This document shows, piece after piece, positions 53,280 through 61,681 of a stretch of DNA of 64,000 nucleotides. The notes under the pieces are model-generated. The model did not search any database, was not told the DNA's origin, and saw only the letters and a program-made list of their open reading frames with translations. Position 1 is the first letter of the stretch; each line of letters opens with the position of its first letter. The translations under genes were made by a program, and so were the position numbers. Origin of the DNA: Butyrivibrio sp. LB2008 (GTDB lineage Bacteria; Bacillota; Clostridia; Lachnospirales; Lachnospiraceae); contig NZ_JHXZ01000018.1 in assembly GCF_000621565.1 (NCBI RefSeq), positions 43,167-107,166 of the forward strand. The letters are read 5' to 3'.

Positions 53280-54557
53280 ATGAGAATATTGGTTACCGGA
53301 TCTAACGGATTTGTTGGGCGCAATCTGGTATGGAATCTTAGGAACATACGAGATGGAAGAAATAATACAAGACCAAATCTGTTGATCACAGAAATCTATG
53401 GATATGACTTGGGAACAAGCGATGAAGAACTTGAGCTTGCATGTGAGAGAGCAGATTTTGTTTTTAATCTTGCAGGTGTAAACAGACCAAAAGACCAGGC
53501 AGAGTTTATGGAAGGGAATTTTGGTTTTGCCTCAAAGCTTCTTGATACACTTAAGAAAAAGAACAACACTTGTCCTGTAATGTTATCGAGTTCAATTCAG
53601 GCTTCACTTATCGGAAGATTTGCGGACTCTGAGTATGGAAAAAGTAAGCTGGCAGGTGAGGAACTGTTCTTGAAATATCAGGAAGAGACAGGGAGTAAGG
53701 TCCTTGTATACAGATTCCCAAATTTATTTGGAAAGTGGAGCAAGCCTAATTACAATTCAGCGGTAGCAACATTTTGTAATGCATTTGCAAATGACCTTGA
53801 ATACACGGTGAATGACAGAAATACTGAATTGGAATTGGTTTATATTGATGATCTTATTGAAGAGATGCTTGATGCTCTTGAAGGAAAAGAGCATAGATGC
53901 GATTATGACACTTCATCAGGAAGCATTGAGCCTATTGCAGATGAGACCGGTAAGTATTGCTATGTCCCTATATCGCATCATGTAACTTTGGGTGAGATAG
54001 TGGATCTTCTTGAGTCATTTAAGACTGCGCCTCAGACACTTATGGTTCCGTCTATTCCGAATAATTCTTTTGCAAAGAAGTTATACAGTACATATCTGTC
54101 CTATTTGCCGGCGGAGAAGATGTGCTATAGTTTTAAATCCAACGTAGATAACAGAGGTACATTTACAGAGCTTATAAGAACTTTGGATCATGGACAGGTT
54201 AGTATCAATGTTGCTAAGCCCGGAATTGTAAGGGGAGAACATTGGCATAACAGTAAGTGGGAGACATTTATAGTTGTTTCAGGACATGGTCTTATTCAGC
54301 TTCGCAGAATCGGTATAGATCCTGAGACAGAAAAGGGATATCCTGTTATCGAATTTGAAGTGACTGGTGAACAGATGAAGGCAATTCAGATGATTCCGGG
54401 ATATACACACAATATAATTAATCTTTCTAAAACTCATGATCTTGTAACTGTTATGTGGGCAAATGAAATTTTTGATCCGGGGCACCCTGATACATTCTAC
54501 GAGATAGTTAATAGAGATGGTGATGAGAAGATTAATCCTGAGAAAGGCAATGTTTAA
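53280..54557 (+). CDS. capF: CapF/FnlB-type reductase-epimerase with cupin domain
   Basis: This 425-residue bifunctional enzyme follows CapE. An SDR domain (about 1-240; MRILVTGSNGFVGRNLVWNL, NLAGVNRPKDQAEF, SEYGKSKLAGEELFLKYQEE with Tyr-x3-Lys) reduces C4, and a C-terminal cupin (about 290-415; KPGIVRGEHWHNSKWETFIV) holds the metal histidines and epimerises C3. This is the CapF arrangement known from Staphylococcus aureus. A 40-residue insert near 215-235 (CDYDTSSGSIEPIADETG) is unusual. GGAGG precedes the ATG, three bases after the CapE stop. Confidence 0.92.
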   Translation: MRILVTGSNGFVGRNLVWNLRNIRDGRNNTRPNLLITEIYGYDLGTSDEELELACERADFVFNLAGVNRPKDQAEFMEGNFGFASKLLDTLKKKNNTCPVMLSSSIQASLIGRFADSEYGKSKLAGEELFLKYQEETGSKVLVYRFPNLFGKWSKPNYNSAVATFCNAFANDLEYTVNDRNTELELVYIDDLIEEMLDALEGKEHRCDYDTSSGSIEPIADETGKYCYVPISHHVTLGEIVDLLESFKTAPQTLMVPSIPNNSFAKKLYSTYLSYLPAEKMCYSFKSNVDNRGTFTELIRTLDHGQVSINVAKPGIVRGEHWHNSKWETFIVVSGHGLIQLRRIGIDPETEKGYPVIEFEVTGEQMKAIQMIPGYTHNIINLSKTHDLVTVMWANEIFDPGHPDTFYEIVNRDGDEKINPEKGNV

Positions 54558-54572
54558 GATTAGGTGAATATA

Positions 54573-55751
54573 ATGAGCTCATATAATTGGAAAAATAATG
54601 GCAAGATCAAGCTTGCAATAATTGTAGGAACAAGGCCGGAAATTATAAGACTTGCGGCAGTGATCAATAAATGTCGTAAATATTTTGATACGCTTTTGGT
54701 ACATACAGGTCAGAATTATGATTACAATCTGAATGGTGTTTTCTTTAAAGACCTGGGACTTGCCGATCCCGAAGTGTATCTTGAGGCGGTCGGAAATGAC
54801 CTTGGAGAGACTATGGGAAATATTATTGCCAAGTCATATCAGTTTTTTGCGGAGGCTAAACCTGATGCTGTTCTGGTTCTTGGTGATACTAATTCCTGCC
54901 TGTCTGTTATAGGAGCAAAGCGCCTTCATATTCCTATTTTCCATATGGAAGCAGGAAACAGATGTAAGGATGAGTGTCTTCCTGAAGAAACCAATAGAAG
55001 AATTGTTGATATTATTTCTGATGTTAATCTTGCATATTCAGAGCATGCACGCAGATATCTTGCTGATTGCGGACTTCCAAAGGAAAGAACTTATGTAACG
55101 GGAAGCCCTATGGCAGAAGTATTGTCTGATAATCTTGATAAAATAAAGGCATCTGATATTCACACAAGACTTGGACTTGAAAAAGGAAAATATATTCTTC
55201 TCTCTGCACATAGAGAAGAGAATATTGATACTGAGCAGAATTTCCTTAGCTTGTTCAATGCTATAAATGCAATTGCTGCTAAGTATGATATGCCAATCTT
55301 ATATTCATGTCATCCTAGATCCAAAAAGCGCCTTGAGCAGATGAAAGCAGACGGCAAGTTCGAACTTGATTCCAGAGTTATACAGCATGAGCCGTTGGGA
55401 TTCCATGACTATAATTGTCTTCAGATGAATGCTTTTGCTGTAGTGTCAGACTCAGGCACATTGCCGGAAGAATCATCATTCTACACATCAATTGGTCATC
55501 CGATTCCTGCCGTATGTATAAGAACTTCCACCGAGCGCCCCGAGGCTCTTGATAAAGGATGCTTTGTTATCTCGGGTATAGATGAACAGGGACTTGAGCA
55601 GTCGGTTGAACTTGCAGTTGAGATGGTTGAAACAGGTGATAATGGAATTCCGGTTCCTGATTATGTTGATACCAATGTGAGCACGAAGGTTGTGAAGATC
55701 ATCCAGTCTTATGTAGGTATTGTAAATAAGATGGTGTGGAGAAAGAGATAG
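54573..55751 (+). CDS. capG: CapG/FnlC-type UDP-sugar 2-epimerase
   Basis: This 392-residue GT-B-fold enzyme should invert C2 to give UDP-L-FucNAc. LAIIVGTRPEIIRLAAVINK, LVHTGQNYDYNLNGVFFKDL, LGDTNSCLSVIGAKRLHIP, HMEAGNRCKDECLPEETNRR and LLSAHREENIDTEQNF are the expected motifs, with GNRC for the more usual GLR as in the FnlC subgroup. AGGTGAA precedes the ATG at 54573; a GTG at 54564 is less likely. It closes the CapEFG operon section. Confidence 0.92.
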   Translation: MSSYNWKNNGKIKLAIIVGTRPEIIRLAAVINKCRKYFDTLLVHTGQNYDYNLNGVFFKDLGLADPEVYLEAVGNDLGETMGNIIAKSYQFFAEAKPDAVLVLGDTNSCLSVIGAKRLHIPIFHMEAGNRCKDECLPEETNRRIVDIISDVNLAYSEHARRYLADCGLPKERTYVTGSPMAEVLSDNLDKIKASDIHTRLGLEKGKYILLSAHREENIDTEQNFLSLFNAINAIAAKYDMPILYSCHPRSKKRLEQMKADGKFELDSRVIQHEPLGFHDYNCLQMNAFAVVSDSGTLPEESSFYTSIGHPIPAVCIRTSTERPEALDKGCFVISGIDEQGLEQSVELAVEMVETGDNGIPVPDYVDTNVSTKVVKIIQSYVGIVNKMVWRKR

Positions 55752-55790
55752 TTTATTAAAAAGACGTAAATGATAATGATGGAGGAAACT

Positions 55791-56501
55791 ATGGATAAGC
55801 TATATATAGTTATGCCTGCGTATAACGAAGAAGGAAATATTAAGAACGTTATTGATGAATGGTATTCTGTTATAGAAAAAATGTCAGAAGAATCAAGAAT
55901 AGTTATTGCTGATAGTGGTAGTGAAGATAAGACACATGAAATATTAGTTGAACTCAAGAATACTATTTATCCACGAATTGATATTTTATCGGATACTAAT
56001 AAATTTCACGGACCCAAGGTGATAGCACTATATGATTATGCAATAAATAACGGGGCAGATTATATATTTCAGACTGATTCGGATGGACAAACAAATCCAC
56101 TTGAATTTGAGGATTTTTGGAAAGAACGATTACAATATGATGGAGTTTTTGGAAATAGAACTGCAAGAGGTGATGGGAGAAGTAGAGCTTTTGTAGAACG
56201 TGTTGTATGTAGATTACTAAAATTTTATTTTGGGGTTGAGGTTCCAGATGCTAATGCACCCTTTAGACTTATGAAGGCAGATACTGTGAGGAAGTATATG
56301 ACAAAAATGCCGACAGATTATAATTTGCCTAATATCATGTTAGTGGCTTTTTTCGCATATCATAAAGAAAAAATAGTATTCAAAGAAATTACTTTTAAAT
56401 CAAGGCAGGCAGGAATTAATTCTATTAATATACCTAAAATTATAAAAATTGGTTATAGGGCACTTGGGGATTTTAGAATGTTTAAGAAGAGTATAGGATA
56501 A
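55791..56501 (+). CDS. GT2 glycosyltransferase
   Basis: This 236-residue GT-A enzyme has LYIVMPAYNEEGNIKNVIDE, IVIADSGSEDKTHEIL, FQTDSDGQTNPLEFEDFWKE (DSD metal motif) and GNRTARGDGRSRAFVERVVC. It resembles short dolichol-phosphate-mannose-synthase-like enzymes without membrane helices, which charge polyprenyl phosphate with a sugar. GGAGG at 55782-55786 supports the ATG at 55791 over the earlier ATGs. It returns to AT-rich composition and precedes a GT-C-like gene, a likely donor/acceptor enzyme pair. Confidence 0.85.
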   Translation: MDKLYIVMPAYNEEGNIKNVIDEWYSVIEKMSEESRIVIADSGSEDKTHEILVELKNTIYPRIDILSDTNKFHGPKVIALYDYAINNGADYIFQTDSDGQTNPLEFEDFWKERLQYDGVFGNRTARGDGRSRAFVERVVCRLLKFYFGVEVPDANAPFRLMKADTVRKYMTKMPTDYNLPNIMLVAFFAYHKEKIVFKEITFKSRQAGINSINIPKIIKIGYRALGDFRMFKKSIG

Positions 56502-56564
56502 TGATTTCTTGGCTGAGTAAATAATTTAAACAAATATGGAAAAAGTTACTATGAAGGGGCAAAA

Positions 56565-58061
56565 ATGAAAGTAAAAAGCTGTATATGTGAAAATACTGAA
56601 AATATTATGTCGATTTTGTTTTCTATTATTGTTTCGTTGGTTTTTCTATTTTGTAGTCCTATTCATCCTTGGATTGTTGGAAAGGCATACACAGACTCTA
56701 GTGTCTTTATGACGGTGGCTTTAATGATGGAAAGAGGTTATATGCCGTATAGAGACACATTTGATCATAAAGGTCCATTTATTTATATCTTAAATTATAT
56801 TGGAAATAAGCTACATTACTATTGGGGGGTATGGATTGTAGAAGTGCTTTTTTTGTCTGTTACGGTTTTTTTTATGTACAAAATAGCGCGTTTGTTATGT
56901 GGAAAGGTGTCTTCAATTGTATCCACGTTAATGGCATTTTCGTTGCTCTTTGATTACTTCGAAGGAGGTAATCTTACTGAAGAATATGCTATGCCTTGTA
57001 TTGCAAGTGCATTATATATTTTTCTAGATTATTTGCTGAATGAAAAATTGTCAAAATTAAGAATAATTTTTGCTGGAATAGGTCTTGGTATTGTTTTAAT
57101 GCTAAGGCCTAATATGATTGCTGTTTGGTTTGTATTTTGTATTTCTATTTTTATTCATAATATTTTTTTGAAAAAAAATAGAGATTTATGTAGAATGATT
57201 ATTTATTTTGCTTTTGGGCTGATGTTGGTTTTATTACCAATTTTTATTTGGCTTATATTAAATAAAGATTTTTCCTTTTTTTGGAAAGCATATATAGAAT
57301 TTAATAAGGCGTACTCATTTGCAGATGGAAGAGCAAATTTTTCTGCGAAAATGCATACGTTTCTATGGTTTTTAAAAACGACAATATGCATTATGAGCTA
57401 TTCGCTTTTGCTCATTTATTTAAAGAAAAAAGAATTACGGTATTTAAATATTACGTATTTAGTATATATGGTAATGAATATTGTATTGATATCTTTAGCT
57501 GGAATAGAATATGGTCATTATGGAATGATAATTGTTCCTGCGACAGTTTATCCAATTAGTTTATTGTTTAATTGTATCGAGAATATAGAAACTAATGATA
57601 TTAGGATAAATGTTTTATCTGTGGTTTCAGTGAGCTTTTTGATTTCATTGGTAATACCTCAATGGTTAGAAATTATAACTGATATTCCGGTGATTTATGA
57701 AAATAGAAAAGAGAAAACAATTGATTCGAATGAAGAAATTAGCAATATTATGGCGTGTATAAATCAGTATACTACTCCGGATCAAGCTATATCAGTATAT
57801 GGTAATTATGATATTATTTATGTGCTAAGTAATCGAAAACATGCAACAAGATATTCATATCAATCATCATTGGGACAGGTGGTGCCAGAAATTTTGGATG
57901 AATATTTTTCAGAATTATATTCTGAATTGCCCAATGTGATAGTTGTTCAGAAGGATTGGCATGATGAAAGAATGACTAGATTTTTGGATGATAACAATTA
58001 TTCTTTGCTTTGGAGTCAAGATTCAGAAAATCTTCAAAGCGTATCTGTTTATTCAAGATGA
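56565..58061 (+). CDS. GT-C (GT39-like) membrane glycosyltransferase
   Basis: This 498-residue protein has about 11 membrane helices. The first outer loop has YTDSSVFMTVALMMERGYMP followed by YRDTFDHKGPFIYILNYIGN, the pattern of GT39/PMT-like transferases, where the loop Asp is catalytic. EYAMPCIASALYIFLDYLL and GIVLMLRPNMIAVWFVF follow. The C-terminal soluble part ends in LWSQDSENLQSVSVYSR. It likely uses the polyprenyl-phosphate sugar made by the gene upstream to decorate the glycan outside the cell. AAGGGG precedes the ATG. AT-rich like its neighbour. Confidence 0.8.
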   Translation: MKVKSCICENTENIMSILFSIIVSLVFLFCSPIHPWIVGKAYTDSSVFMTVALMMERGYMPYRDTFDHKGPFIYILNYIGNKLHYYWGVWIVEVLFLSVTVFFMYKIARLLCGKVSSIVSTLMAFSLLFDYFEGGNLTEEYAMPCIASALYIFLDYLLNEKLSKLRIIFAGIGLGIVLMLRPNMIAVWFVFCISIFIHNIFLKKNRDLCRMIIYFAFGLMLVLLPIFIWLILNKDFSFFWKAYIEFNKAYSFADGRANFSAKMHTFLWFLKTTICIMSYSLLLIYLKKKELRYLNITYLVYMVMNIVLISLAGIEYGHYGMIIVPATVYPISLLFNCIENIETNDIRINVLSVVSVSFLISLVIPQWLEIITDIPVIYENRKEKTIDSNEEISNIMACINQYTTPDQAISVYGNYDIIYVLSNRKHATRYSYQSSLGQVVPEILDEYFSELYSELPNVIVVQKDWHDERMTRFLDDNNYSLLWSQDSENLQSVSVYSR

Positions 58062-58073
58062 GTTGGAAAAAAG

Positions 58074-58103
58074 TTGGTGACAATAGGCTGAGTCAGGTAT
58101 TAT
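58074..58103 (+). promoter_or_regulatory. Possible promoter for the Wzz-like pair
   Basis: TTGGTG (58074-58079) and TATTAT (58098-58103) are spaced by 18 bases in the 159-base gap before the first Wzz-like gene. The leader that follows is AT-rich with runs of T. Confidence 0.4.
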
Positions 58104-58220
58104 AAGCATTTAGAAATTCAAGAATTATATTGAGAGTTTTACGTAACTTATAAAAAATTTAATAACTGACTTTTTTTACTAGAATTTATGTTAAACAACA
58201 AAAAAGAATAGCGAGTGTAT

Positions 58221-59189
58221 ATGTTGATGGAGAATTATAGAGATAATTTGCAAATAGACCTTAAAGATTTGGCACATTATGTATTAAAGTTTTGGAAGAT
58301 TATTTTTATTATTGCGGTTGTGGGAGCACTCCTTGGAGGAATTTGTCAATTTGCCACAGGTGGTAGTGCAAGTGCGGAGGCAGCTCCTGTATCGATACCG
58401 GAGCTTTCAGAAGAAGAAATGACAAAGGTGAATGCGGCAGTAAGTAGTTATAAGACTTATCAGGAACTTCATGATACTGTAATGGAGAGCATTAATTCTG
58501 ATCTTGAGAAGATTAAAGCTGGAGAAGTGCTTGATAAAGATAGCGCGGAAGCGTTGGAATACAAGACTTCAATTATTAGTCAAGCAACTACTGGAATGTT
58601 TAGCGGGAATCAGTCTGTTTATAATACACTTAGTGCTAACGAGAAAGCAGTGTATGATAATCTGATGGGGAAAGTGATTGAAGTTGAGACTAAGCCATCA
58701 AATAATAAGAAGTTTCCTTTTTTGGGATGTGTGTTTGGTGTATTTATAATTCTTTCTGTCATCGTAATCAGATATGTATTGTCAACCAAACTTAAGACGG
58801 AGGATGATCTTCGCTCTGCGTTTAAGTTACATATATTCGGAGCAATCGCTAAGAAAAATGACGATGGTCTTGCAGTTGTTTGCAGTAGTATAATGGCTCT
58901 TTCAAGTACAGGAAAAGCCAAGAATATTTTGCTTTGTACTTCTCTTGCAGAAGGAATTGCAACAGATTACATCTCTCGTATCAAGGAATTTCTGATGGAA
59001 AAGGCTGTATCTACAGAGACGGCTTTTAATATTGTCAGTGATCCCACATCAATTGATAAGGCTGCCAAGTCTGACGGGCTTATTTTCTTTGAGTGCATCG
59101 GAGAGTCGATTTATGAGAATATTGATAAAGAAGTTGAACTTGCATCAAATCTGGGGATAAATGTTCTTGGGGCAGTTGTGGTAAAGTAG
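58221..59189 (+). CDS. Wzz/CpsC-like chain-length protein with degenerate kinase domain
   Basis: This 322-residue membrane protein has a Wzz-type architecture: TM1 (about 25-43), an outer segment rich in Glu and Ser, TM2 (about 165-187, after the SNNKKFPFLGC junction) and a cytoplasmic C-terminal region. That region ends like a BY-kinase (KEVELASNLGINVLGAVVVK) but its Walker A place reads LLCTSLAEGIATDY, without GEGKST. So it is a Wzz protein fused to a pseudo-kinase domain. It probably controls polymer length with the paralogue downstream. The start could be GTG 58215, ATG 58221 or ATG 58227. Confidence 0.8.
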   Translation: MLMENYRDNLQIDLKDLAHYVLKFWKIIFIIAVVGALLGGICQFATGGSASAEAAPVSIPELSEEEMTKVNAAVSSYKTYQELHDTVMESINSDLEKIKAGEVLDKDSAEALEYKTSIISQATTGMFSGNQSVYNTLSANEKAVYDNLMGKVIEVETKPSNNKKFPFLGCVFGVFIILSVIVIRYVLSTKLKTEDDLRSAFKLHIFGAIAKKNDDGLAVVCSSIMALSSTGKAKNILLCTSLAEGIATDYISRIKEFLMEKAVSTETAFNIVSDPTSIDKAAKSDGLIFFECIGESIYENIDKEVELASNLGINVLGAVVVK

Positions 59190-59229
59190 TAAAAACTGGA
59201 GTGATATTAAGATTAAGGGAGGATTTGTT

Positions 59230-60670
59230 GTGGGGTATAAGGATGAAATGGAAGTAGATGTACATGATCTTTGTAAATATGTTTTAGTTCATTGGAGAAT
59301 GTTGATTTTGGGATGCTCCACGGGTGCGCTGATAGCTGGTTTTGCCGTATTTTTCGGGGGGGGGGTGGAAGCTATCGCAGAAACAGCAGGAAGTTTCTGC
59401 CGTTACTGGTTTGAATGATGCTAAAGACTTTGAATTAGGTGAAGCAAATTTATCTAAAAGTGAGCTGGATAATATTGAAGTTGCAATAAATAATTACAAT
59501 GAGTATAAAGACATTCTTTCAAAAAGAATGAAGTATAAAGAGGATTCTATTTTACTTAGTCTGGACAATTCTTGTGTTCCGACCTTGGAGAGAAAATATC
59601 TGATTTCGGATTATTATGAGCTCGAATTCCCTAAGGTTGGGAAGTCTAATTATATAGATAATATTATCGCATTGTATAGAAGTGCTGTTGTTAGTAGCGA
59701 TTCAATTATGCGGATAAAGAAGAATATTGGCTGGAAATGCAACGATTTGTATATAAAAGAACTGATAAATGTTGGTTTGTTGGGAAACAGTATTTTACAA
59801 GTCAAAGTTATGGCACCATCTAAAGAGGATTGCAGCAATATCATGTCGGTTGTTGATGATATTATTAGTGAGGCAACTGGTGAGATTAACAGAAGTTTTA
59901 ATTATGATTTTGATTATCTGAGTGAAAGTTATTCTGAGGAATACAATGAGGAGATTACGAAGAATAAGAAGTTTCTCGTGGATGATATTTTAGCTATTGA
60001 GAATAGCATAGCCGGTATTCCAGCAAATATGTCTGAAAAAGAAAAATCTATTTATTTTCAGCTTATTACAGATAAAGTGGAAGAGCCTATAAAATCTTCG
60101 CCGATGAAGAAATTTGTACTAGGCATTATCGTAGGAAGCTTTTTAGCATTATTTGTTTTAATTGCTAATTATGTAATAAGCGATAGGCTTAAGACGACGA
60201 ATGAGCTTATAAGTGTATTTAAATGTCCCGTTCTTGAAGTGATTGACGATCCAAAGAGAGAGTTTGGTAACGATTTATTTGGTAAGTTTGATAAGAAGTT
60301 AGATGAGTTTTTATATCATAGAAAGTCATATAATGACACTTTAAGTTTGTCTGCTTCGCGGATAAAGCTTGGGATTGGTGAAAGTAGTAATGTTTTGTTG
60401 ACCAATTCTTATGACAGTGTTTGTAATGATAATCCTGTTATTGATCTTGTGGCAAGGGTAAAGAATCTTGCTTCTTCAAGCGAAGATTTTGCAGTTGAGT
60501 ATGTGAACAGGGTTATCAAGAATACTATGGAAATAGAGAAAATTGGAAATATGGACTGTGCTGTTATAATTGAGCGACTTGGTGAGTCCCGATACGAGGA
60601 TATCAACAAGACAATTGAGCTTTTGAAAAAGAGCAGAATTGAATTACTTGGCGCAGTGGTCATTAGATAG
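59230..60670 (+). pseudogene. Second Wzz-like gene, split by a G10 tract (phase-variable or frameshifted)
   Basis: The frame starting at GTG 59230 (ribosome site GGGAGGA) encodes DEMEVDVHDLCKYVLVHW and a first membrane helix, runs into ten G at 59356-59365, and stops at 59418. The rest of a Wzz-like protein continues in the +1 frame to 60670: LSKSELDNIEVAINNYNEYK aligns with LSEEEMTKVNAAVSSYKTYQ of the gene at 58221, then a second membrane helix near 60110-60175 and the ending KSRIELLGAVVIR. Losing one G (or gaining two) would give one continuous protein of about 480 residues. A sequencing error is the alternative. A transposon abuts its stop codon. Confidence 0.82.
59356..59365 (+). repeat. 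Homopolymer tract of ten G
   Basis: Ten consecutive G follow TTTTTC and precede TGG, inside the coding region just after the first membrane helix of the second Wzz-like gene. No other G run of this length is visible in the window, which makes it stand out in an AT-rich gene. Confidence 0.95.
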
Positions 60671-60874
60671 TGTCCGGCGGCACATTGTGGGAGGCGGCAA
60701 CGGCTGATTGTTTTCGGCAGTTTCCACTCCCTGACCGTGCGGTATAATTCCTGACCGCAGGATATTGGCGGGAACACCGCACACTGTCATAGCTTTATTC
60801 CAGAGAGCATTCGGAATGCTTTTTGAAATAAGGCCATGACTAAACAGTCACAGCCTTGTACATTGAAAATTTCA

Positions 60875-61681
60875 TCAATCCAGAGTCTGGTTCTCAACGG
60901 CATCACGGATGATATCGGCATCGATGACCTTGCATTTACGCTGTGAGCCGATGGCAAAGGCATCGGTCATCAGGTTGTCGATGAGTCTGGGGTTGCCCTG
61001 GGTATAGCTGTGGGCTGCAGACAGTGCAGCGGTATCAATGATCTTTTCGGATGCACCGGCAAGCTTTATCTTGTGAAGTATATACTCTGCAACCTCACCG
61101 TCATCCAGTCCGCTGTAGTTGTAGTGGACGGTGATCCTTTGGCGGAGGGCTTCATGAACGGGCTTTCTAAGGGTGTCATTCAGGTGTGATTCACCGCAAA
61201 GGATGAGCGTAAAGTAGTTGACGGAATCGTAGCCATAATTCATCAGCATCTTGATGTCATTAAGGATTCCGGTGTTCAGGTACTGCGCCTCATCAATTGC
61301 AAGGAGCAGAGGTTGCCGCTTTTCCTTGAAAAGGTACGATATCTGCTCGCGGATTGCCTGGAACATCGCAGGCTTACCGCCTTTTTCTGTCACACCCAGG
61401 ATACTGCAGAACTGTTTATAGAAGTCGGCGACACTGATAGTTGACAGGCACATGTACTCCATGTGGTAAAGGCTGGGGTTGAGGCTGTTTGCAAAACACC
61501 GGAGGGCATAGGATTTACCCATGCCCGGTCTTGCGGTGAATACTCCTATGCCCCTGATGTCCTTGAGGTAATTGAGACGGTTTGTCATTTCGTTGAAATC
61601 TTTTGAGATAAAGCAGTCCTTTTCCTTGAGCTGCTGCTTGTCAAAGGGATTGTATGACAGACCATAGAAGCTATTGTACAT
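60875..61681 (-). CDS. ExeA/TniB-like AAA ATPase of the transposon
   Basis: This 268-residue ATPase starts MYNSFYGLSYNPFDKQQLKE, the usual ExeA-family opening. Walker A is TARPGMGKSYA (Gly-Lys-Ser 55-57) and Walker B is LLLAIDEAQ (about 125-133); ALRQRITVHYNYSGLD and AHSYTQGNPRLIDNLM are the sensor and lid parts. In elements of this kind the ATPase chooses or activates the target for the transposase. GGAGGTG lies eight bases before the ATG, which overlaps the transposase stop by one base. Confidence 0.9.
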   Translation of the reverse strand: MYNSFYGLSYNPFDKQQLKEKDCFISKDFNEMTNRLNYLKDIRGIGVFTARPGMGKSYALRCFANSLNPSLYHMEYMCLSTISVADFYKQFCSILGVTEKGGKPAMFQAIREQISYLFKEKRQPLLLAIDEAQYLNTGILNDIKMLMNYGYDSVNYFTLILCGESHLNDTLRKPVHEALRQRITVHYNYSGLDDGEVAEYILHKIKLAGASEKIIDTAALSAAHSYTQGNPRLIDNLMTDAFAIGSQRKCKVIDADIIRDAVENQTLD

